From Neisseria sp. (lineage in GTDB: Bacteria > Pseudomonadota > Gammaproteobacteria > Burkholderiales > Neisseriaceae), in contig NZ_JAUMUI010000001.1 of NCBI RefSeq assembly GCF_030530745.1, positions 156,697 to 220,696 of the forward strand: DNA of 64,000 bases. The letters are read 5' to 3'. This document shows, one piece after another, positions 10,190 to 18,094 of this stretch. Position 1 is the first letter of the stretch. Every line of letters begins with the position of its first letter. The translations under genes and the position numbers were made by a program. The notes beneath the pieces were generated by a model that worked only from the letters and a program-made list of their open reading frames with translations, did not search any database and was not told the DNA's origin.

Positions 10190-10869
10190 ATGAAAAATAG
10201 ATTTTATTTAAAAACGAAGGTCCTAACGATCAAATAATATTCGATGCCCTTCATTATGCTTCCGAAATTTCTACTCAAAATAATGACAAGCATATTCATA
10301 TCATATTTCCCCATAAAGCTAATTTTGAATCAACCAATCTTGGTAAAATAATTGACCAAATATTTGGTAATGGTTCAGCCAAGAAATTATGCAAAGGTGA
10401 AAGCATAGGAAATTTAGATTTTATACTACCATCAAAAATTAACCTCCATAATTCGTCCGGTACAATTTTGGCAATTTATTGTTCAACTGATGATATGAAT
10501 AAAATAGACTCAAATGCTTCTGCAAATTCAATTATATTTGTATCATGGCTCTCAGAAGAAGCTGATATTTGGGAGAGTACTTGGCATAATAATGGGCTTA
10601 ACATTATTCACGGGGAATCCTCTCAACAAATTGAAATTTTACCAGAAGAAATCACATCATCATTAAAACGGTTAACCTCTATGGTTAATCTATCTACTGG
10701 CTTGGCGCACCCTTCAGATCAAAAGCATGCTCAACGTATTTTCAAAGAGCTACAAGAAAAAGGATACAAAGCCGATGAACAAACAGTTGCAAATTGGGCC
10801 ATAGCCAATGGCTGGAATGCTCGCCATTTGAATGATCTCAAAAAACTAACCAAGAGATATCTTTCATAA
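10190..10869 (+). pseudogene. unrecognised gene inserted between cas1 and cas4, frameshifted in an A-tract
   Basis: An ATG at 10190 with AAAGGAAC upstream reads MKNRFYLK and then leaves the long open frame. That frame is open from 10201 to the stop at 10867-10869. Adding one A to the five-A run at 10210-10214 joins the start to the whole frame and gives a protein of about 226 residues. The product would have an N-terminal alternating alpha/beta half (IIFDALHYASEI, HIHIIFPHKANF, GTILAIYCSTDD) and a C-terminal helical domain of about 55 residues (GLAHPSDQKHAQRIFKEL, NWAIANGWNARHLNDL). I do not recognise the family. Base composition is far more AT-rich than the cas genes on both sides and the gene runs opposite to them, so it is an insertion. 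It may be a recent pseudogene, a phase-variable gene or a base-calling error in the A-run. Confidence 0.6.
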
Positions 10870-10950
10870 TTTTTATTCGTTCAATAAACCCTTAGATGAC
10901 TTTTTTAAATATTTAAAAAAACCATCTAAATTACAATCTATAGGCAAATT

Positions 10951-10992
10951 ACGTAGGTTGGATTAGACAAAATTCTGTAACCCAACCTACGT
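10951..10992. repeat. small palindromic repeat
   Basis: ACGTAGGTTGG (10951-10961) and its exact complement CCAACCTACGT (10982-10992) enclose 20 bases. Short palindromes with this core are common dispersed elements in bacterial genomes. It separates the two broken genes of the cas4-cas1 insertion. Confidence 0.55.
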
Positions 10993-11277
10993 TTACTCAT
11001 CATCTAGGTCAAGTCTTTCTCTTTCTTCCCTTATTGCCTCCAAATCACCTTCACTAAGCTCTCATTCCAAATAGTAAAAAAATTGTATTTTTATTATCTA
11101 GTATTTCATTCATTTCATCTAAAATTATTTTCTACAAAATTATTCTCTTCTATCTCATCAACATTTTTTAATAATAACTCTTGCGGCAAACCACTTTTTA
11201 ACCCGAGAAAGTTATCATGAAAGGTATAAACCCGATCATCATGTCCAGTATCTACAAGAATATTCACAATATTTTCT
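10993..11277 (-). pseudogene. decayed gene remnant directly behind cas4
   Basis: On the minus strand, starting within a few bases of the cas4 stop, one frame reads VENIVNILVDTGHDDRVYTF and continues through LGLKSGLPQELLLKNVDEI to a stop near 11120. A second frame continues EMNEILDNKNTIFLLFG, and a third ends SEGDLEAIREERERLDLDDE at the stop 10993-10995. These three pieces read like one acidic C-terminal region broken by two frame changes. The 5' part is missing, apparently replaced by the cas4 end. Very AT-rich. Family not recognised. Confidence 0.4.
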
Positions 11278-11281
11278 ACTA

Positions 11282-11950
11282 TTACTCTCCAAACAACCCC
11301 TCCACATACCCCACCGACTTATCCTTCTCCAGCAACTTCGGTTGGCAAATTTCTATCAGCGAGCAGGCTTTGCAGTGTTTGCCGTATTCGGGCAGCGGGG
11401 TAGTGCCGCTGTCTAACAGTTCGCGTACTTGGCGGATCGCGTTCAGGGTTTCGGCTCTGAGGCCATCTGAAAATATTACCGGCACGCGGTGTCGGGTTTG
11501 CATATACCAGAGTGCGCCCTCGTCTATAGTTTGCCCCGTCATTTCTTCCAGACAAAGCGCTTGGGCGCAGAGCTGGATTTCGTCCATCGCGGTGGGTTTG
11601 GGCCTGCCGCGTTTGTATTCTACGGGTTTCAGGCTGCCTGTACGCAAATCCCGCTCCACCATATCGGCAATGCCCGTCAGCCCCAAGCGTTCGGCGGACA
11701 AATGCACGCTGCGTTCAAACCGCACGCCTTTGCGGGTTTCAGGCTCGCCGCCGTCCACTCGTTCGTGCAGCACCCGCCCCTGTGCGGTGAGAAAATTCTC
11801 CGCCCACGCCTGTTCGTTGTGAATCAACGCACACTGGCGCGGGCAAAAGGCGTAGTGTTGCAGGGCGGAGAGGGGAACGGTGGGTAGATCCCGTTCCCCT
11901 GTGCCTGCAAGCGGTGGTTTTTGCTCAGAATTTTGCAAATTTTCCGTCAT
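11282..11950 (-). CDS. cas4: CRISPR-associated exonuclease Cas4 (type I-C)
   Basis: Trims and orients prespacers so that PAM-adjacent spacers are integrated. The 222-residue protein has all four Fe-S cysteines (CPRQC at about residue 36, and CKACSLIEIC near 193) and the RecB-like nuclease core: ADMVERD, VEYKRGRPK and the QLCAQALCLEE motif. The start overlaps the cas7c stop by ATGA, so translation is probably coupled. The last residues GYVEGLFGE end directly against the low-GC insertion, yet length and cysteines look complete. Confidence 0.95.
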   Translation of the reverse strand: MTENLQNSEQKPPLAGTGERDLPTVPLSALQHYAFCPRQCALIHNEQAWAENFLTAQGRVLHERVDGGEPETRKGVRFERSVHLSAERLGLTGIADMVERDLRTGSLKPVEYKRGRPKPTAMDEIQLCAQALCLEEMTGQTIDEGALWYMQTRHRVPVIFSDGLRAETLNAIRQVRELLDSGTTPLPEYGKHCKACSLIEICQPKLLEKDKSVGYVEGLFGE

Positions 11951-12789
11951 CAGAAACCGTCTATTTCTTGAGGTGTTAATCCGTCGAGATTATCTAACCG
12001 ATAGCTGCCGTCGGCGTTTACTTTCAGGCTGCCGTGTACGTTGGCGGACGAATATTGCCCTGCTTTGCAATTGTGTTCCCACCAGATGAGTTTGAGTACC
12101 TGCATACTGCCTTCGGGGCGGGCGGAAGATGCGTCGCCTTCAAACAGTTTGGTGAGCACGGCTTTGATTTTGTCGGCATCGCCGTCTGAAAAGCCGGTGC
12201 GTTCGGCCAGCTGCGGCGACATGGCGCCGAAGGCGACGTAAATGCCGCTGTCCACGCGGTGTTTCATGCCCATGGTGTCGGAGCCGCGTTTGCTGCCGTC
12301 GCCTTCGCCGCTGACGCTTTTGGTAATTTGCGTACTGGTGATATTGACCGGCTCAACACTGAATGCGGATTGAATGGTTACGGGACCGCGTACGGCAATC
12401 GATACGCCTGCGCCGTCATCACTTTTGCCGAATGCGAATACCTGCCCGAAGCTGCGCACGTCCAGCCATTTTTCACAGGCTTTTTTAGCAGTTTCGTCTT
12501 TATCGGCTTTTTTACCGAATGCCTCTGCCCCCAAGCCGACTTCTTTGTCTTTGGCACGGTTGGCAAGGCTGGTCATGCCGTCGGTTTTCTTTTCGTCGGA
12601 TTGTACGAAGATGGCTTCGCCGCTGTCTTGCAGGCGGTCGCGGATTTTGCGTTTCAAACAAACATCGGTCATTTCGCCGATGCCTGAAAAATCGGCACGC
12701 GGGCGGTTGCCGTTTAAGGGGTCGCCGTTGGGATTGGCGTTTTTGACGCTGATAATCAGGGCAAAGTCGATTTTTTTGGTTAAGCTCAT
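11950..12789 (-). CDS. cas7: type I-C Cascade backbone subunit Cas7c (Csd2)
   Basis: Polymerises along the crRNA spacer to form the Cascade filament. The 279-residue protein begins with the typical Csd2 segment FALIISVKNANPNGDPLNG, followed by a thumb region rich in Lys/Asp and the conserved GMKHRVDSGIYVAFG and ending in a beta-strand pair SLKVNADGSYRLDNLDG. AAAGGA lies upstream of the ATG, 25 bases behind the cas8c stop. It overlaps cas4 by ATGA. Confidence 0.95.
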   Translation of the reverse strand: MSLTKKIDFALIISVKNANPNGDPLNGNRPRADFSGIGEMTDVCLKRKIRDRLQDSGEAIFVQSDEKKTDGMTSLANRAKDKEVGLGAEAFGKKADKDETAKKACEKWLDVRSFGQVFAFGKSDDGAGVSIAVRGPVTIQSAFSVEPVNITSTQITKSVSGEGDGSKRGSDTMGMKHRVDSGIYVAFGAMSPQLAERTGFSDGDADKIKAVLTKLFEGDASSARPEGSMQVLKLIWWEHNCKAGQYSSANVHGSLKVNADGSYRLDNLDGLTPQEIDGF

Positions 12790-12814
12790 GTTGTTTTCCT
12801 TTCAATGTTCAGGG

Positions 12815-14809
12815 TTATTCAGGGGTTTCGGTTTTCTTTTGTTTGGCGGCTTTGCGTGCGGCAATTTGGCGTGCCAGCTCCATTTTTTGGCAGTGGTAAC
12901 CGAGCAGGAATTCGCCGCTTAATTTGTCGTCGCAAACAAAGTCGTCGGTTTGGAACAGCTCCATAATCTCACCGATGGCCTGCGTGCCCGTATCTTTGCC
13001 GCGGCTGCGCAGTCGGTCTTGATAGGGTTTCAGTGCCAATTCGATATTGCGCCAAGTGGCAAAAGGGTGTTCGGCAAAGCGCTGCATATAGCGTTCGGCG
13101 GTGGTGGCGCGTTTTTCCTCCGCCAGATAAAGCGCATAGGATTCGATATTTTCGGCAATGGCCAGCAGCCTGCCGTACAAGTAGTCGCGTGAACGGTTTT
13201 CTGTATCTAAACTCATAGGGTAAGTTCTCCTTTCTGATAAATCATGATGACGGGCGCGCCAGCCTTTGTATAAAGCGCAAGCGACGCCGATGTTTCTTTG
13301 CCACTCCCAATTTTCGCTGCCGCTCGGATTGCAGGCCGTCTGAAAACTTTTTTGCACCAAATCATAAGGCATCGGCACGTTTTTACCGCCGGCAATCACG
13401 GGCAGCAGGCGGGCGTAGAGTTGTTTTTTCAGGGCATCGCTCAATGTCTGTCCGTAAACGGCGTAGCCGATGGCAGACGGCGACGGCGGCACAAACGCCC
13501 ACAGGGTTTGTTTATCTGTTTTTTTGCCGTTTTGCTTTTCAATGCTGTGGCGTTGGTACCAAGAAAAATCGTCTATCCAAGCGTCCAGGTTGGCGAAATA
13601 GTCGGCAGGCAGAAATTCTTGGTAGTAAGTCAGCGCCATACGTCCCGGTGTGGCGGAGTCCAGCATGAGCAGGGAAATCTGTTCATGTTCTTTCAGCGCT
13701 TTTTTATAGCCGTGCAGTTTCTTTTTAATGATGGCGGCGGCCTGCCGCCCGATATTGACAGACCAATCGATACCGCTGTTTTCGTTTTCAGACAGACTGT
13801 TGATTTCGTCATTATTTTCAACCGCACTTGTATCCAGATTATCCCAGTCGATTTCGTCAAAAGTATCTTTTATCGGCGAAGGAATTTCTTTGCCGCTGAT
13901 TGCCCAAGCAACGGTTACCTGATCGCCGTTGCGGATACCTTGGCGGGCGATCAGCCAACGTAATGCACTGTGTGCTTTGGCGGATACTTCCGCCGAGACA
14001 CTGGCCGCCTCTTCAGCCGCTTCAAAACGCCCACGGAAGGTGTAGCCCGCCGTATCGTTGGACGAAATCAATTTGGCTTTATCGCCCGTATGACGCAATT
14101 TGGCAGGGTGCATGGTGGAAACCGACGTATCGATACCCTGTATCAAACAAAAACCCTGTTGTGCCGCACTGCTGCCGATGTAGTCTATCCACGACTGCTG
14201 CACGCTTTGATCCGTCCATGTTTCGCTATGCACATCGCCGGCAATTTCCACACACCAGCACACCAATGCCGAACCGAACTCGATTTCGCCCTTGGTTTTC
14301 GGCAATACGGAAAAAATCGGCGGGGCTTCGCCCTCCGCTTCCCATTTGCTTAAAACTTTGCCGTTTGCGTCCGACTGAAAAACGCCTGCCCGAACCAAAT
14401 CGGCGACAACCGTGCCTTTGCCGACATAATCCAGCACGGCTTGCACTTTCGGGTGTTTGAATGTCGAGTCGCACCATTGCTGCAACTGCTTGCGATAACC
14501 TTCAAAATAGGCTTTTTTGCCGCCGCCGTAATCGGCGTAATCTTTGGCAACATATTGGATTTTGTCTGCCAGTGGGTGCGGTGCTTCACCGCTGGTACGG
14601 TTTTCCGATGATTCGGTAGCCGGCAGCATAATTGCCGTTTTTGGCGGCATTACCCGTGCCGTTTGAAATTCTCCTTGTCCGTTTAATACGATAACAATAT
14701 GGGCATTTTGCAGGGTATGCCCGACGGGTGTCAGCGGTTCGTCATCGCTGTCAAACGTTTGCCCCGATACGGCTTCATACGTCCGATACAGTTTCTGCAT
14801 CCAGCTCAT
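12815..14809 (-). CDS. cas8c: type I-C Cascade large subunit Cas8c (Csd1)
   Basis: The large subunit recognises the PAM and opens the target duplex. The 664-residue length is slightly above the usual ~600. The N-terminus MSWMQKLYRTYEAVSG and the HTLQNAHIVIVLNGQGEF segment are characteristic of Csd1, as is the C-terminal half with LDTENRSRDYLYGRLLAIAE. In type I-C an internal start inside this gene usually yields the small subunit Cas11c; I cannot pick that start with confidence. It overlaps the cas5c stop by ATGA. One uptake sequence lies inside the gene (about 13338). Confidence 0.93.
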   Translation of the reverse strand: MSWMQKLYRTYEAVSGQTFDSDDEPLTPVGHTLQNAHIVIVLNGQGEFQTARVMPPKTAIMLPATESSENRTSGEAPHPLADKIQYVAKDYADYGGGKKAYFEGYRKQLQQWCDSTFKHPKVQAVLDYVGKGTVVADLVRAGVFQSDANGKVLSKWEAEGEAPPIFSVLPKTKGEIEFGSALVCWCVEIAGDVHSETWTDQSVQQSWIDYIGSSAAQQGFCLIQGIDTSVSTMHPAKLRHTGDKAKLISSNDTAGYTFRGRFEAAEEAASVSAEVSAKAHSALRWLIARQGIRNGDQVTVAWAISGKEIPSPIKDTFDEIDWDNLDTSAVENNDEINSLSENENSGIDWSVNIGRQAAAIIKKKLHGYKKALKEHEQISLLMLDSATPGRMALTYYQEFLPADYFANLDAWIDDFSWYQRHSIEKQNGKKTDKQTLWAFVPPSPSAIGYAVYGQTLSDALKKQLYARLLPVIAGGKNVPMPYDLVQKSFQTACNPSGSENWEWQRNIGVACALYKGWRARHHDLSERRTYPMSLDTENRSRDYLYGRLLAIAENIESYALYLAEEKRATTAERYMQRFAEHPFATWRNIELALKPYQDRLRSRGKDTGTQAIGEIMELFQTDDFVCDDKLSGEFLLGYHCQKMELARQIAARKAAKQKKTETPE

Positions 14810-15528
14810 AGTCCCAACTCCTCAGCCTCATCTTCCACAGGCTTGACGTTTTCGCCGCGTTTAAACGGTTTTTCAGGCTGCATTTCTCGGATAAAGCGGG
14901 TTTTCAGACGGCCTGTTTCATCGTTTACGCTTGGGAACTCAATCACGCCGTGTTCCATTTTCGCCGCCCAAAAACGGCTGACCAGCTCGGGTTTGCCCGT
15001 TTCTTCGGGATAGCCGAAGCTGTGAAACATCAAGCCGAAATCAAGGTTGTCGATCTCATCGTAAAAGCCTTTGCCCGAGCCGAATTCGCACGGTTCCACA
15101 TAGCCTTGGCAATCACGCGTGCCCAAGAAAATATCCTGCCTGCCGCCGCGTTCCAGCATTCTTTCGGCAATCGCCATATGTTTGCCGAAATTGCGGTCGC
15201 CTTTGAGTTCTTCCCAATTTTCGTTCCAAGTGAAGTGCGCCTGCACTTGGTATTCCACATCTTGCAGAAAAGTGTAAATCGCCAGCGTATTGCCGCCGTT
15301 CCAGTCCAAGGGTTTGGTGGATTTGCTTTGGGTGCGGATCGGCTTCATTATGCGGATTTTGTCGATGTGCCAAATCAGGGTCGGCTTCCAGTAAATGCTT
15401 TTGACAATGCCTTTAACCGCTTCATAGGTCGGTACCTGGTAGCTGAATTTTTCGCCGCCGATTTTGGTAACGGGGTCGGTAAACAAAGCCTGCCGTCCCC
15501 AAACGCGGAAAGTAATGGTGCTGTTCAT
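14806..15528 (-). CDS. cas5c: type I-C crRNA-processing subunit Cas5c (Cas5d)
   Basis: In type I-C systems Cas5 replaces Cas6: it cuts pre-crRNA at the repeat hairpin and stays bound to the 5' handle. The 240-residue protein begins MNSTITFRVWGRQALFTDP, with the RAMP fold and the active-region segment SYQVPTYEAVKGIVKSIYWK. A longer in-frame start at 15594 would run into cas3; ATG at 15528 has AGGAG seven bases upstream and gives the family N-terminus. It begins 10 bases behind the cas3 stop. Confidence 0.94.
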   Translation of the reverse strand: MNSTITFRVWGRQALFTDPVTKIGGEKFSYQVPTYEAVKGIVKSIYWKPTLIWHIDKIRIMKPIRTQSKSTKPLDWNGGNTLAIYTFLQDVEYQVQAHFTWNENWEELKGDRNFGKHMAIAERMLERGGRQDIFLGTRDCQGYVEPCEFGSGKGFYDEIDNLDFGLMFHSFGYPEETGKPELVSRFWAAKMEHGVIEFPSVNDETGRLKTRFIREMQPEKPFKRGENVKPVEDEAEELGL

Positions 15529-15538
15529 ATCGCTCCTT

Positions 15539-17971
15539 CTATAATTCGTAAAACGGCATTTCGCCGGTTTCATCGACGGATAAGCCGTATTCATCGCTGT
15601 AATGCCCGTCTTTCAAATAATAAATGCCTGAGCCTGCTTGTACTTCATAGATAGCCTGTTCCTGCTCCAATTTCTGCCACACATTCGGAAACACGTTCAC
15701 ACTGTAGCGCTGCGCTTTGGCCAGCGTGCGGTACATTACTTTCGGTTTCCATTCGCCGCAAAGCAAAGCAATCAAATCCCTACCTTCGCCATATGGCACA
15801 ATGACGGCGCGGGTCGGCGCATCAATGGCTTGAAAAGCCTGCCCCGCGCTTTTGAATGACTGCATCAGAAGCGGAAACAGCTTGGTTCTTTGATTGTTTT
15901 TCGCTGCATAAACATTTGAAGCATTATCGGAAAGCCAGTCCAATAGGCTACCTGAAATGCTGTTTTTAACCGCATAGCCCATCTCGCCGCTGCGGTTGTA
16001 AAAATAGTATTGGAAATACCGCTGCATGGCGGCAGGCTGCAAAATATCCTGTCCGGCAAATTCGCGCAATACGCGTTCGGCATTTTTCTGCCCTTGGTCA
16101 ATATCGGGCAGCACCCGTGCCAAATCCGGCTCTTGCAGGTTGAGCACATACACCTGCCCTTTGCCGTTTTTTTCGCCATGACGATTACAACGCCCCGCTG
16201 CTTGGGCAATGGAATCCAGCCCGCCCAAAGCACGGATGACGCAAGCCATAGAAATATCCACGCCCGCTTCAATCAATTGGGTGCTGATACAGATCACGGG
16301 TTGTTTGTTTTTCAGACGGCCTTTGATTGCATCAAAAATGGTTTTGCGGTGTGCGGAACATTGGTTGGTGCTGAGGTGAAACAGTGCTTCTTTCGGCACG
16401 TTCTGCGTTTGACAGTATTGATAAAGTTCTTGCGCCCATTTTTTGGTATTGACGATAAACAGGCAGCTTGATGCCGTCTGAAACTGCTCCAATAAAAATC
16501 CGCCCGCTTCATTCACTGACCAGCCGCCCGCTTTGGGTTGATACTGGATTTCCACACGCGATAAATCGTCGAACAATTTGTTTTGCTCGTCGTTTTTACC
16601 CATCATTTCGGCGTTTTGCGCCAGTTTCAATTCGCCGAATTCCGATTTGGGCAATTTATCAAGCAGCGGCTGGGTGGCCGTGCACAATACCGCACTGGAT
16701 TTGCCGAACTGCGTGAGCCAGTTCAGCACATTGCAAAACAGGTGCACGCATTTCACCGGCAGAGTTTGGATTTCGTCGAAAATCAGCACGCTGCGTGTCA
16801 TCGGGTGGATATGCCGCACGCCGCGTGTGCCGCCGCCGAACCAAGCATCGAGAAACTGCACCATGGTGGTAAACACAATCGGCTTATCCCAATTTTCGGC
16901 AAGCAGTTTGTCCTGCCAGTTTTGCTTTTCAGGATCAAGGTTGGAATGGTGTTCCAGCACCCAATCTTCGCCGAGAATTTCACGCACGGTGCCTGCATTT
17001 TGGTCAATGATGGACGTGTAGGGAATGATGTAGATAATGCGGTCGAGATTGTGCTTTTGTGCGTGGTGCAAAGCATAACGCAGGCTCGCCAGCGTTTTGC
17101 CGCCACCGGTCGGTACGGTCAACGTGTAGATGCCTTGCGGGTCGGTAGCACGTTTCAGACAGGCATCGGATATCTCGCGGCGGATTTGGTCAATCGGGTA
17201 ACGGATTTCAAAATCGGCCAGATGAGTTTCCAGCTTATCAATGGCTTCCTGCCAGTTGGGCTTTTGAGTCAAACGGCGCAAATCCTTTTGCGCTTCGCGT
17301 TCAAAATCCGCACTGTTGATACGGTCGGCATCAATCAGGCAGCTGAATAGAAAACGGGTGAGGCAGCCGAGATGAAATTCTTTGATTTTTTCGTTGCTGT
17401 CCGGTTGCTTCAAAATGGCTGCAAGCGGCTTTAACAGCAATTTAACCAAATCTTCATTAGCCAAACCTTCCGCCTGCCGCTTGACCGCTTCATCAGCATT
17501 TTGCTCGCACTCTGCCAAATGCGTCAGCGCATCGTCTTTTGAAAAGCGTATCCGCCAAACCGCATCGCCTTCAGGACTCAGGCAGTCAATCAATCCCGCG
17601 CCGTGGTGCGAAGCAATGCACAAGCCCAATATTTGTCCAACCAATTCGCCGATGCCGTTTTGCGCGCCAAACTTTTTCAGACGGCCATACACCCATTGTG
17701 CGCCCGCCGTGGAGTGGTCGATTTTCTTGCCGTTCGGCAGCGTATCTTCCACATCGACATCGGGATTCACGCCCGCTGCCGCCTTGATATAGCTTTGAAA
17801 CGCTTGCGAATATTTACCGAAATCGTGCATTAACCCCAGTAACTCACCCGCTTCGGGCAAATCCAGCTTCGCCGCCAATTCGCGGGCAATGGCGGCGGTT
17901 TCGGTTAAATGAGTGGCAACAGATTGTTCCGATTTATCCGCTTGGCGGATATGGGCGATAAAATTTGTCAT
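15539..17971 (-). CDS. cas3: CRISPR-associated helicase-nuclease Cas3 (type I-C)
   Basis: Recruited by Cascade to nick and then processively degrade target DNA. The 810-residue protein has the N-terminal HD nuclease domain (LMHDFGKYSQAF with the HD pair at 49-50, later SHHGAGLID) and the superfamily 2 helicase core: Walker A PTGGGKT, the DEAH-type box FDEIQTLP, SAVLCTATQPLL and motif VI AQAAGRCNRHG. It is the first gene of the cas block. ATG at 17971 has a GGA-rich stretch upstream. Its 5' leader contains the hairpin of the degenerate repeat at 17986-18017. Confidence 0.96.
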   Translation of the reverse strand: MTNFIAHIRQADKSEQSVATHLTETAAIARELAAKLDLPEAGELLGLMHDFGKYSQAFQSYIKAAAGVNPDVDVEDTLPNGKKIDHSTAGAQWVYGRLKKFGAQNGIGELVGQILGLCIASHHGAGLIDCLSPEGDAVWRIRFSKDDALTHLAECEQNADEAVKRQAEGLANEDLVKLLLKPLAAILKQPDSNEKIKEFHLGCLTRFLFSCLIDADRINSADFEREAQKDLRRLTQKPNWQEAIDKLETHLADFEIRYPIDQIRREISDACLKRATDPQGIYTLTVPTGGGKTLASLRYALHHAQKHNLDRIIYIIPYTSIIDQNAGTVREILGEDWVLEHHSNLDPEKQNWQDKLLAENWDKPIVFTTMVQFLDAWFGGGTRGVRHIHPMTRSVLIFDEIQTLPVKCVHLFCNVLNWLTQFGKSSAVLCTATQPLLDKLPKSEFGELKLAQNAEMMGKNDEQNKLFDDLSRVEIQYQPKAGGWSVNEAGGFLLEQFQTASSCLFIVNTKKWAQELYQYCQTQNVPKEALFHLSTNQCSAHRKTIFDAIKGRLKNKQPVICISTQLIEAGVDISMACVIRALGGLDSIAQAAGRCNRHGEKNGKGQVYVLNLQEPDLARVLPDIDQGQKNAERVLREFAGQDILQPAAMQRYFQYYFYNRSGEMGYAVKNSISGSLLDWLSDNASNVYAAKNNQRTKLFPLLMQSFKSAGQAFQAIDAPTRAVIVPYGEGRDLIALLCGEWKPKVMYRTLAKAQRYSVNVFPNVWQKLEQEQAIYEVQAGSGIYYLKDGHYSDEYGLSVDETGEMPFYEL

Positions 17972-17985
17972 GCTTATCCATCCGT

Positions 17986-18080
17986 TCCATTACACACAGC
18001 CGCCCGAAGGCGGCTGATTTTCAAACGATGATCACTCACCAATCTTAGTTTCAACACACGCACGCCAGCAGGCGCACGAC
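17986..18080 (-). CRISPR. two-repeat CRISPR-like unit in the cas3 upstream region
   Basis: In the 124 bases between res and cas3 lie two degenerate repeats around a 30-base spacer. The upstream repeat (minus strand, 18080 to 18048) keeps the whole 3' part GTGTGTTGAAAC. Its stem arms differ from the array but still pair over 8 positions as CGTGCGCC/GGCGTGCG, two of them G-U, so the fold holds only in minus-strand RNA. The downstream repeat (18017 to 17986) keeps CAGCCGCC/GGCGGCTG with a TTCG loop but has lost its handle. The spacer (18018-18047) is shorter than any in the array. The layout would yield one crRNA-like guide transcribed towards cas3. The first seven spacer bases (TAAGATT) recur at 18114-18120, preceded by TTT. 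A cas-regulating or cas-guarding RNA is the likeliest reading, but a dying relic array is possible. Confidence 0.65.
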
Positions 18081-18094
18081 ACAACAACCGTTTT

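Noticed and set aside
10190-10869. Calling the gene between cas1 and cas4 an anti-CRISPR or a toxin.
   Set aside because: Nothing in the sequence supports either; size and two-domain look do not fit a typical anti-CRISPR and no antitoxin partner is visible.
11217-11822. A 201-codon plus-strand frame opposite cas4.
   Set aside because: Ser/Arg-rich antisense translation; cas4 on the other strand has all its motifs.
13298-13963. A 221-codon frame on the plus strand opposite cas8c.
   Set aside because: Antisense shadow of a GC-rich gene; no start signal and no recognisable protein features.
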